From positions 38,341,858 to 38,405,857 of the forward strand of contig NC_087071.1 in assembly GCF_963678635.1 (NCBI RefSeq): a stretch of 64,000 nt of DNA, written 5' to 3'. Position numbers and translations under genes: made by a program. This document shows, piece by piece, positions 26,501 through 33,309 of the stretch. Within the stretch, counting starts at the first letter, position 1. The number at the start of each line of letters is the position of its first letter. The notes under the pieces are model-generated. The model was not told the origin of the DNA. It saw only the letters and a program-made list of their open reading frames with translations, and made no database searches. This DNA comes from Symsagittifera roscoffensis. Taxonomy: Eukaryota > Xenacoelomorpha > Acoela > Convolutidae.

Positions 26501-29500
26501 AAAGGTAATTTTTTTATTTGACCTCCAGGACACAGTGTTTTTGGACAATAGAAAAACATCCGCAAAAAAATTTTACCTACAAAAAATGACTGAATAAAAA
26601 ACCACCCTAAGCAAAAATATTTCGTATTTACTTCGAAATTCAGTCTGACACTTTAAGAAACCTGACCTTTGACAAGTGTTTTCATGAACTTCATGTTTAG
26701 ATACAGAAGTGAAGTGGAATTTTCCATCAATTCCAAAACAAAAGAAAGTACGTCAATTGATGAGCAAGTATCACAGAAAGTTGCGACCATAAAAACAAAC
26801 ACAATTTTGTTTGCAAATTAATGTTTTTTTTTTCAATCAGCTATGAGCAAATCTGAACAAAAAAATTACAAAACCCACACATTAGATAGTAAGAGTAGAA
26901 TTCGCATATTTGATAACGATTTTTATCAAATATATAATCAAAAAACAAATAAAACAAAAATTTGTTTTGCTGTCAAGAAGGCGCTAAAAGAAGCTTCAAA
27001 TGAAAACTAAAACTTTGTTGCATTTGCGTAAGATAAATTTGCTCTTTCGTTATACTTTCTCGCAATTATACCAATAATCAAAAAGTTTAAAACTGGTTTT
27101 TCTTCACACAGCGGAGACTTTTTGGAAAACTTGTGATAGGATTTTACATGAAAAAAAAACTGAAAAACAACTGGAAAAAAAACTGGTAAATAAAATTCTT
27201 CCGCCTTCAGTGGTCGGAAAATTAAAAAAAAATCAAGCCAAAAATCAAAAACGGGACAGAAATGAGATATATAGTCAAATAGCCCATAGGATTACTGTGG
27301 TGAGGCGAAAATTCGTAACAGGCGACAATTCGTAACGAGCGACATTTCATAACGAGCGGCAATTCGTAACAATATATTGGCAAGTAGAATACGCTTGCTC
27401 CGCTTCGCTCCGCTGCGCTTACATCCGGCACGATAGGAATACTGCGCGTGAATCAGTGTTCCCCGCTTAATCTACTGTTACGAATTGTCGTTTTACGAAT
27501 TGTCGTTTTACGAATTGTCGTTTTTCGAATTGTCGTCTGTTACGAATTTTCGCCTCACCACAGTAATCCTATGGGCTATTTGACTTTTTGAATTCAGGCC
27601 GACTTCTTTTAAAAGGTGACAGGGGATGAAAAGATAATTACGAAATTTTCTACGTATGAAAAAAGAATTAAGAATTACAACGTGTTTTTTTTGCAATTCA
27701 ATTCTATAAGATATTTAGTATTGAAAACATGCAGTATTTTTTGTTCGATTCAATTTAGTTTTGGTTTAAAGCCTTCTTTTAATCAGTTTTAATAAAAATT
27801 CATGAACTATGGATACTGAGAGAAATGTTGAAAATCGAATGACAAGCATTTCGTTTTCAGCACGTTAAGTTTTTTGACTGTGAATCATCTTACTCCAACC
27901 ACTTTTTATAGCTGTATCAAAAATTCACTTGTTTGCTTAAAATTTTACTTATTATCATTTAGATGAAACTCAAAGACAATGCACCACAAAATATTCGTTT
28001 TTTAAGGCCGCAACGTGCCAAACAGAAACCAAAAACGCAACAGCTTTTAGTTTTTAGTTTTTCTCTCAAAGCTCAGGAATATGCTACCTCTGGCATAAAC
28101 TCGAAAGTATAACACAGATGTGTAAATAGATTCACAAGTTTGAGGCCGAGCCGGTAGTTTCAGCAAACAAGGACAGTAGTTTCAGCTAGCGAGCACTATC
28201 TAAATTTTGAAAAAAAAGTAACCAGCTTAACCACAAACGTCTTAGTTTTAATATAAGGTATAAAATAACGTCATGGGGATGCTTAACAATATGGGAATTT
28301 GGAGTTTTCGTTGATCAAATCAGCTATGGAGTTTTAGACCTTTTTCATGAAGGAGATAGCTTTGACTAACTTTTACAGTTAAGTTTATATCCCACTTTCA
28401 GTGACTTGTTTTGATTAGAAAAAACGGAAGTTTTTTCTGGAAATGGTTAGAATCATTAAAGTAATCCAATTTGAAAAAAAATATCTTAAAAACCTTGAAC
28501 AACTTTTTTTCACTTTATGTTTTGAAAATAAATAAAAACTATAATAAATAGATAAATAAGGCAGGATTTGTTTCATTGGTTGACAGTTCGTGTTTAAAAA
28601 TGATTGAGTTTTTACACTCCATTTAAATTTAAAAAGGAGATGACAAAATTCTGCCTCGTTTTCGCATAAAAATTAGTCATAAGCTTTTCCAACTTTCTTA
28701 CCATGAACCTATAGTTCGCATTGTTGTGAGAACGTTGCTTAACCTTATTAAGTTCAGAGTTGAAGAAATAAATGCAGAAAATAAAAATTTATGCTGTCAC
28801 TTATGCTGTCACTTTTTGCTGAACAATGAAATAGTCGTTCTAAATTTCACAGTTGGGTTCACATCAACTGTAGCGTTTTCACAATGAATTTTTCTACTCA
28901 AACTGCGGAATTTTCTATGGTTAATGAAGACCAGCAGAAAGGGAAATTTTCTCAAACTGGTAGTCAAAAGGTTTTTTTCTAGTCATTTTCCAATGGCAAT
29001 GTTTTCAGTGCGAGTAAATTACGAGTTAAAATTTTTTCAAAAAAAACAGAACTAAGAGATGTTTTTTTGAGTCATTGTCTCTTAAATATTCAGCACTCTA
29101 AGCTTACCTTTTTGAGTTTTATCACAAAACAAAAGTTTTTAGAATTTGGGTTTTATCTGGGATCACGCTGAAACTGGGAATTTGTCTCTAAACGTGGATA
29201 TTTCTTTCCGTAATCAATTTTGACGAGATGAGGTGCTTTATATAAAATCTCAGACTTTTTGCGGATGAAATTTATTATCAAAATATTAGGACAGTCAGTC
29301 TGAACACAGAGATATTTGTCGAAAGTTTACTTGTCAGCTCAAATCACAATTGCAGCGCTTTCATGACGAATTTTTTTTAAAAGTGCTTAATTTTTCCTTG
29401 TTTGAGATTTATCTAGGAAAAAATAAACAGATGCAAAGTTATTCGACCAGTCAATGTTCAAAACGAAATTCTAGTCAGCTGTGAATAGTTATCTTCATGA

Positions 29501-30099
29501 TCTCACAAAATTATGTATTTACTTCTTCGAAACAAAATCTAATTAAAAAGTAGTTTTTACTATCACTCATTGATTACAGAAAATTTCAGGCCATTATTCT
29601 AGACACTGATTCAAACACCAAATATTTCATGTAGGCTCAAATCACAAGTATAGCGTTTACATAATAAGATTTTTTTTCGAAACCAGCTTCTTTCAATATC
29701 CAGGAAATAGGAATAATAGGAAAAGTACCATGAAAAAATTCTAAAATTACCGAGTCAAACCTAGTCCGGTCAATTCTAAATATTAATACTCAGAACCTCA
29801 ATAATTTTTTTTGAAACGTCAAAATGGAACATACTTTTGCTCTAAACCAAAAAGCGGCTTTTTAACTGTGTGTTTATCGTTCCGCAGCCTCTTATTGGTT
29901 AATTAAAGACTCAAGTGTTAATAAGTGTTAAATTAAGATACTTATTAGCCTCGTTGCTTATTGTTAGCAAAGATTCATCAGGGTTTTACAATAACCGCAA
30001 CAGCAAGGTAATACAATCGGAAGGAGGCAGATCTTGCGAGTCAATTTGTTTTCGCCGCTGATTTAAGCAACTCTGTTTTTCACAATGATTGTCGTTTTG
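11393..30099 (-). CDS. Unrecognised multi-exon gene, C-terminal 293 residues
   Basis: Seven minus-strand exons join without a stop and with matching splice phases: 30099-29990, 22233-22127, 20096-20035, 17686-17497, 17093-16966, 13093-12997 and 11580-11393. Each junction uses GT and AG, mostly with pyrimidine-rich acceptors, and the joined frame runs 293 residues to a TGA. Striking blocks are FNWFSLDEEDHS, ACCDFQTRLYAEYGRG, AVGFGLGDLKYVAEDSW and APHRLAALRPLN, rich in Cys, Trp and aromatic residues as in a constrained protein. I do not recognise the family and propose no function. The first exon found opens in phase 0 and has no start codon, so the 5' end is missing. The introns hold transposon copies and a non-LTR retroelement. 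The last four exons are the surest; the first three rest mainly on phase and splice-site fit. Confidence 0.7.
11856..12480 (-). pseudogene. Decayed coding-like segment of unknown origin
   Basis: Its base composition stands out from the AT-rich intron around it. The minus strand has open blocks, including about 65 residues around 11935-12130 with LELPGIGRRPRTRDD and another around 12330-12460, in frames broken by stops. Either it is the remnant of a mobile element or of an old gene copy; I cannot tell which. Confidence 0.35.
12443..12470. other. Perfect 12-bp inverted repeat, 4-bp loop
   Basis: GTGCTGAAAATA, loop CAAC, then TATTTTCAGCAC. It can form a stem on either strand. It sits at the edge of the decayed coding-like segment and could be the end of a small element. 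Confidence 0.7.
12997..13093 (-). CDS. Internal exon of the unrecognised gene
   Basis: Acceptor GTAAAAGTTTTTGCAG and donor GGAG followed by GTACAA bound 97 bases. It encodes 32 residues including RYDECHGNVV and VAEDSWVIG, starting in phase 0 and ending with one extra base that the next exon completes to Gly. Confidence 0.7.
13180..13730. repeat. CGCGTTAA-family dispersed repeat
   Basis: Starts AACAAGACTGCTCGTATCAGG, with a perfect hairpin TCAGGGC-GAA-GCCCTGA at 13195-13211, and carries CGCTTACGCGTTAATAGCGCG near 13455. Close to full-length relative at 50122-50653; shorter relatives at 49259-49610 and 50675-51190. No coding capacity seen and no clear terminal repeats. Confidence 0.8.
13731..15256. 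other. Intron sequence, nothing recognised
   Basis: AT-rich sequence inside the intron between the exons at 16966 and 13093. No coding exon or repeat family recognised. Confidence 0.5.
15257..16151. mobile_element. CCCGGGTTGACC-family element, complete
   Basis: The left end reads GCCGGGTTGACCAAAAATGC and the right end GGTCAACCCGGG, an inverted repeat that continues into TTATCATACAATT words on both sides. Flanking bases TA on each side fit a 2-bp target duplication. The interior (15585-15900) matches 59745-60060, defining a shared core of about 300 bp. No transposase is encoded, so it is non-autonomous. The short duplication resembles Tc1/mariner-type insertion, but I infer that only from the ends. 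Confidence 0.8.
16660..16870. repeat. TTATAAT-rich repeat
   Basis: Words of the ATTATAATC type, plus two copies of ATCTATTATTGTT at about 16730 and 16840 each followed by AACNNTTAGAC and CGATTAG, giving a diverged local duplication of about 110 bp. Confidence 0.6.
16966..17093 (-). CDS. Internal exon of the unrecognised gene
   Basis: Acceptor with a long T-rich tract ending TTTGCAG, donor AGG then GTAAGATG. The first two bases complete a Ser codon from the previous exon, then ACCDFQTRLYAEYGRG through NYIR, 42 full codons ending in phase 0. A nearer AG (TTTTCAG) was rejected because it would open a frame with a stop. Confidence 0.75.
17497..17686 (-). CDS. Internal exon of the unrecognised gene
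   Basis: Encodes 63 codons plus one base, including FCMYGYLIDSNG and GRNYRNFNWFSLDEEDH, with donor GACCACA then GTAAGT. Two acceptors are possible: CATTGCAG at 17687 (phase 0, chosen because it joins the exon at 20035) or CTTTTTCTAG at 17646 (phase 2, better pyrimidine tract). Confidence 0.7.
17698..18989. other. Intron sequence with a diverged dispersed repeat
   Basis: No coding exon recognised. The block at about 18200-18300 (ATTGTTCCGACCATT and following) has a diverged relative at about 40455-40560, so a low-copy repeat family is present in both introns. Confidence 0.4.
18990..19880. repeat. TTATAAT-rich repeat region
   Basis: Two clusters, about 18990-19220 and 19660-19880, of ATAATCGATTATAAT and CAATTATAATTGATTATAAT words. 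Nothing coding is seen between them. Confidence 0.7.
20035..20096 (-). CDS. Short internal exon of the unrecognised gene
   Basis: Sixty-two bases: two complete a Val codon, then 20 codons including FVLPDPKGKRLNRKC, ending in phase 0 at CAA then GTATGG. The acceptor GGGAATCTCTAG follows a pyrimidine-rich stretch. It is supported mainly by fitting the phases on both sides. Confidence 0.5.
20303..20745. mobile_element. CCCGGGTTGACC-family element, one end only
   Basis: Starts CCCGGATTGACCAAAAAAGC after a TA, like the better copies. The block around 20460-20540 (CGAACACAAGTCACTACG) resembles 59565-59620 in the complete copy. No right end recognised. Confidence 0.45.
20746..21054 (+). CDS. Open reading frame, 102 residues, unrecognised
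   Basis: A Lys/Arg-rich frame with the block GAQFGECRALESRDK. The same block, as DNA, recurs at 25878-25965 and 6074-6165, where the frame is not kept long. It may be a fragment of a repeated element rather than a host gene. No domain recognised and no start context to judge. Confidence 0.25.
   Translation: MARTLYRGCTLQTSKKKKSYENFRNQAMGYIGAQFGECRALESRDKPLKMLKSCKQIIKVNTQEDRKIKESRLFVEFKYNSHNKQFSLAMRNIVQIRSNSGD
21055..22126. other. Intron sequence, nothing recognised
   Basis: AT-rich. Two partial copies of GTAATTTTTGATTGAATAAA-like sequence lie at about 21550 and 21598, a small local duplication. Confidence 0.4.
22127..22233 (-). CDS. Internal exon of the unrecognised gene
   Basis: Acceptor TTCGCTTTTTTAAAATTTAG, donor CTGGCAG then GTATGC. 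One base completes a Phe codon with the upstream exon, then ATAINKYIVIGVKFR through HFANQELA, 35 codons, ending in phase 1 as required by the exon at 20096. Confidence 0.55.
22234..24094. other. Intron sequence with a transposon fragment
   Basis: The stretch 22926-23110 carries diverged ATCATACAAACTCATAAATGG and GAAAATTGTATGACAAC words of the CCCGGGTTGACC family without clear ends. The rest has no recognised content. A T-run at 23869-23881 may be the poly(A) tail of the retroelement copy that follows, read on the minus strand. Confidence 0.4.
24095..25543 (-). mobile_element. 5'-truncated non-LTR retroelement, open 482-residue frame
   Basis: The frame starts just downstream of where the RT catalytic core would end. 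GPKYDYYPEPSKS (about 12-24) and RYLGGFIG (52-59) match what usually follows the YADD-type motif in this group. GGLGVRNP is at 155-162. A C-x7-H-x4-C cluster (284-296) followed by RHNEIRD (305-311) precedes a region with D345 and D361 in an Asp-x15-Asp-x-Arg layout, which may be a restriction-like endonuclease as in R2-type elements. The upstream fingers and palm are missing and the sequence before 25543 is unrelated AT-rich DNA, so this is a 5' truncation. The absence of stops over 1.45 kb suggests recent insertion. Clade assignment is from memory of similar proteins in corals and sponges. Confidence 0.8.
25878..25964. repeat. Dispersed repeat, copy 3 of 3
   Basis: Matches 6074-6165 closely (GGCCAAACTGTGCACTGGAT and GAGACAAGTCTTTAAAC) and 20835-20905 more distantly. 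It ends exactly where the inverted-repeat element at 25965 begins. Confidence 0.6.
25965..26281. mobile_element. Inverted-repeat element with GGATTCCGC motifs
   Basis: The left end reads TGTAGGTGGATTCCACTAA; the right end, reverse-complemented, reads TTGTAGGCGGATTCGGCAA. Between them at least six GGATTCC or GATTCCGC motifs occur, three of them 19-20 bp apart around 26050-26105. No coding capacity. Its plan resembles the elements at 27273, 45834 and 9336 although the motif differs. Confidence 0.6.
26282..27272. other. Intron sequence, nothing recognised
   Basis: AT-rich. One open exon-like block on the minus strand near 26378-26460 was considered and set aside because its phase does not fit the gene model. 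Confidence 0.4.
27273..27585. mobile_element. Inverted-repeat element with AATTCGTAAC motifs
   Basis: A terminal inverted repeat starting AGTCAAATAGCCCATAGG is identical at both ends for about 48 bp and nearly so for 58 bp. Inside the left arm, AATTCGTAAC-type motifs start at 27310, 27327, 27344 and 27361, a strict 17-bp period. The right arm carries the same motif inverted at 15-17 bp spacing. The element is 313 bp long and non-coding. No unambiguous target duplication. The perfect arms mean a recent insertion. Confidence 0.85.
27586..29989. other. Intron sequence, nothing recognised
   Basis: About 2.4 kb of AT-rich sequence between exons of the unrecognised gene. No coding exon, inverted-repeat element or tandem repeat recognised. 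Confidence 0.45.
29990..30099 (-). CDS. First exon found of the unrecognised gene
   Basis: A candidate branch point TCTAAC precedes acceptor ATTTTATCCAG. The exon encodes 36 codons including DLPPSDCITLLLRL and two further bases that make Phe with the next exon; donor TTATT then GTAAAA is weak. No start codon is present. This is the least certain member of the chain. Confidence 0.4.
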
Positions 30100-30669
30100 C
30101 TGGATAAAATGTTAGATCATTGTGTGAATAAGGGATTCAAGGCAAAGTCTCTTTTTCCACCTTCCAATAAAAAATGTCAATTCTTAAATTTTGGTCAGCT
30201 ACCAGACGCGGAGTTCGCTTTTTAGGCCAAAAAATGGTCTTCCACAAATCGACCCCTCTTAATCATAAGGCTCGTAACATATGAAGACAGACGCTAGATC
30301 GAGGTTTGCGCAATCAAGTGAAACCACCAACAGTTTTCTCAAATTGAAAAGCGAGCCCAATCTGCACTTTGCTAACACAAACAAAAAATAGAGCTGTTAA
30401 GTTAAACATCTCGAACAAGCAGTAAGAAACGAGCACGCAACAGCAAAATAATGCAACTAGAGGCCAGCTTAAGCTGGAAATCCCAATTTAATAATTTTTT
30501 GTACTGATGCGGAAGGACAAGGTTAATTTCAAAAACAGACTTATAGCAAAGAAAAAGAAAACCCCAATTTAATGAGAAAAATCCGTTTATTTCATCATTT
30601 ACTTCAGTCTTCTTAAACATTGAAGTGATTAACAGAGCTCGATAGAATGAAAAAGGATTAAATTGTTGC
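30100..30669. other. No gene assigned
   Basis: An open minus-strand block near 30290-30400 behind a pyrimidine-rich AG was noted but could not be joined to the gene model. Confidence 0.35.
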
Positions 30670-31060
30670 CCATTAGATTTGGGTGGGTAGTTTTCGAGAA
30701 GTCAAAATTTCAAAAAACGGTCGAAAAATCGAAAATTTGACTTTTCCGAGGGTCATAACTTTATGCGTAAAAAATTTGGGCGTAATTGCTTATGCAAGTG
30801 AGTTTCTAGCAACAAGTCCTTTCGATTGAAACTAAAGCTCAGATTTGGGAGGGTAGTTTTTGAGAAAAGTTACAAGTTTTAAAAAACCGGTCAAAAAATC
30901 GATAACTTGACTTTTCGGAGGGTCATAACCTTCTGCGTGTAAAATTTAGGCGTAATCATTTCTGCAGCAGAGCTGCCCACAACCCGTTTTACTCCTTGCA
31001 ATCAAAACCTCAGATTTGTGTGGGTAGTTCTCGAGAAAATGTATACACTCAAAAACTTGG
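30670..31060. repeat. Tandem repeat, about 169 bp, three partial copies
   Basis: The block AGATTTGGGTGGGTAGTTTT recurs at about 30675, 30842 and 31012, each followed by a GAGAAA block; GACTTTTCCGAGGGTCATAAC recurs at about 30738 and 30910. Unit length is near 169 bp with moderate divergence. Confidence 0.8.
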
Positions 31061-31808
31061 ATAAAAAATCCCCCCACACATTTTTTCGAAGGCTATAGAA
31101 AGTGGGGTGCGGTAAAAAAGAGACTAGGGGAGTCCCATTGGTACCATTCTTTTGAAAATCGGTAGTTTGGTTTTTGAGAAAAACGAAAATTTTCCAAAGC
31201 CTCTTAAAAAAATTAAAAACCCGATTCCATACAACATTTTCATAATAACTGTTTTCATCAAACAGGAAATTTTCTTTGGAAAAAAGGCAACTTTCGGTTT
31301 TCGAAGAAAAAAGTAGGTGGCCTTCAAGCTCTTTGAATTTCAAAAACACTAAATACTTGATATTTTTGTGATAAAACTAATCCAACTTAACCTAACTAGA
31401 TAGGTCAAAGGCTTTTTTTAAAAAGTTTTATCAGTGCGTTTTTTTGTTGATTCCGCTGGGAATTATAAATCCACCATTTTCAATTGTTGTTTGAGAGCGT
31501 AGTTTGTCTTGGATTGGTTGAAAGAATTAGATAAAACACTGAAAATAGATCGAAGTTCACACCTATAAAACAAACTGGCGTGCACAAAATTTTACTATAC
31601 TTCAAACTAAAAAGCCAGACGACCTAAATAAATGAAGTGGCTTCATTATTCGCGAGCTTCAAGATTTAAATCACCAAATAATTTAAAAATATTTTTTTGC
31701 TACCTAAAGAACCCCCTCCTCCAGTCTCGTAACACTTACAGAAGAGGAACAATGTTTTTTTTATATATTTAAACAAATTGAATTTTTAAAACATTTATAC
31801 TCATCTAG
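31061..31808. other. No gene seen
   Basis: AT-rich sequence 3' of the deoxyribonucleotidase gene. A 115-residue open frame on the minus strand (31002-31349) is low-complexity Phe/Lys-rich and has no support. Confidence 0.4.
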
Positions 31809-32399
31809 TTACTGAAAAGAATCTATAAATTCAATGAGTTTGTCAATTTCTCTCCAACTTTTCAACCTGAATTTTCCCTCGATAGACGAATTGTAAGGTT
31901 GGTCGAAGACTACTTGTTCCCAAATTGGTTCCATTGAACCGTCTATATCAGGTTTGTCATCAATTAACACCGTTCCTCTAACTAGAGTTTTATCTCTAGT
32001 TAGAATTATTTTTTTAGTCCAGTCAAATCCCAAATTATTTTCGACCCACTGAAATTTCTCCAAAACACAGTTTTGGTAAGCACGCATCGGTGACGTACAA
32101 ATAAACACTTCGTATTTTTTGTTCAGTCTTTCTATTCCCTTTTTCGCGTCAGACATAACAGGAAGTCCACGGAAATATCCAGGCTCCTTTGTTATTTTGT
32201 GGAAAATTTTTGAATATTGCGGATACTTATCTGTGTATTGCCAGTTAGAATAAAAACTGGTTCGCAGATGGTGAGGTATTAACTCAATTTCAGGAAGTAT
32301 TTTCGTAACGGCATCACGGTAACCAGACTCGAAGTCTACAAGAACTCCGTCCATATCAACCAGAACAGTCTTTTTTGGTTTTCTGGTGCAGAAATTCAT
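31809..32399 (-). CDS. NT5C: 5'(3')-deoxyribonucleotidase, cytosolic type
   Basis: A 196-residue HAD-superfamily phosphatase that removes the 5' phosphate from dUMP, dTMP and other deoxyribonucleotides, balancing nucleotide salvage. The catalytic motif DMDGVLVDFE is at 15-24, with Asp15 as nucleophile and Asp17 as acid/base. GYFRGLP is at 74-80, FICTSP at 99-104 (motif II), TRDKT at 134-138 (Lys motif III) and LIDDKPD at 145-151 (motif IV acidic pair). Length matches vertebrate NT5C (about 200 residues), and the order and wording of these blocks are vertebrate-like. The start chosen is the first Met, ten residues before the first strand; no mitochondrial presequence is obvious. The coding region is one uninterrupted exon, unlike the neighbouring genes. 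It lies 584 bp downstream of the LIM-homeodomain stop on the same strand. Confidence 0.93.
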   Translation of the reverse strand: MNFCTRKPKKTVLVDMDGVLVDFESGYRDAVTKILPEIELIPHHLRTSFYSNWQYTDKYPQYSKIFHKITKEPGYFRGLPVMSDAKKGIERLNKKYEVFICTSPMRAYQNCVLEKFQWVENNLGFDWTKKIILTRDKTLVRGTVLIDDKPDIDGSMEPIWEQVVFDQPYNSSIEGKFRLKSWREIDKLIEFIDSFQ

Positions 32400-32982
32400 A
32401 ACTGATGTTAAAGTCTTGCTTTTTGACTTAAAAATACGACTGACACTTCAAATGATAAACATAAGAAACCTTTGTACCAAATCTTATATTTCCAAGTTAC
32501 TGCTTTCTAAGCAAAACAACCTCGAGTATTGACTTTTGAATGTTTGACAAGAGCAATCGCTCTCTGTAATTTGAAACATATATTCTGATCTAAAATGCAG
32601 TATCGGACTTTGTCTGTTCCATTTACCTATATTAATAATCGCATACGTCATATTTATGTCATAATGACTGCGTGTAGATCAAACTGCCAACATTAAATTT
32701 ACGAACAAAAGATGTTCGAATTTTGGCAAAACATTAAGTTAACTTATCTAAAAATTAATGAAAATTTGATAAACAATTTCTACAACAACAACGGTAATAT
32801 AAAAATGGCAATATATTAATTGGACATTTATAAATAAATTACAAATAGAAGATTGCGATTATTTCAGAGAAATATATCTACTTGATAGATAATCTTTACC
32901 TCGTATCAAAATCTAATAATTGTTTCAAAATATGTTTTTGTTTTCCTTTTGTATTACCTGTACGAGACGTGAACTTAGTTAT

Positions 32983-33309
32983 CTAGTCATGTGATATTTC
33001 ATCCTCATCATCGCAAACAGTTTCTTGGCTATTAGTTCCTCCAAGACTCTCAGTACTCGAATCGGGAGAATATGACATCATACTCTCATCGTCAAACTCC
33101 ACCCCATCCGAAAACGATTCATCCAATTCACCGAATGTACTGTCATTTCCACCCTCGCTCCCGTTCATAGAGCATAACTCGCGCCTGTTTAAATCGTCAT
33201 CTAAAATGTCGTCGCCTAAACTTTTCTCTGACATTCCCGAACCCATGTCTTGATTCTGTTCTCGCATAAGGTTGCGTCGAAACTTCGCGCGAGCATTTTG
33301 AAACCAAAC
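32983..33309 (-). CDS. Lhx2/9: Lhx2/9 exon 5: homeodomain helix 3 and acidic tail
   Basis: Acceptor TTGTTTCAG, then GTTTGGTTTCAAAATGC encoding VWFQNA in phase 0. It ends with a stop at 32983-32985 after DDEDEISHD. The tail has many Asp, Glu and Ser residues. Confidence 0.95.
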   Translation of the reverse strand, partial: VWFQNARAKFRRNLMREQNQDMGSGMSEKSLGDDILDDDLNRRELCSMNGSEGGNDSTFGELDESFSDGVEFDDESMMSYSPDSSTESLGGTNSQETVCDDEDEISHD

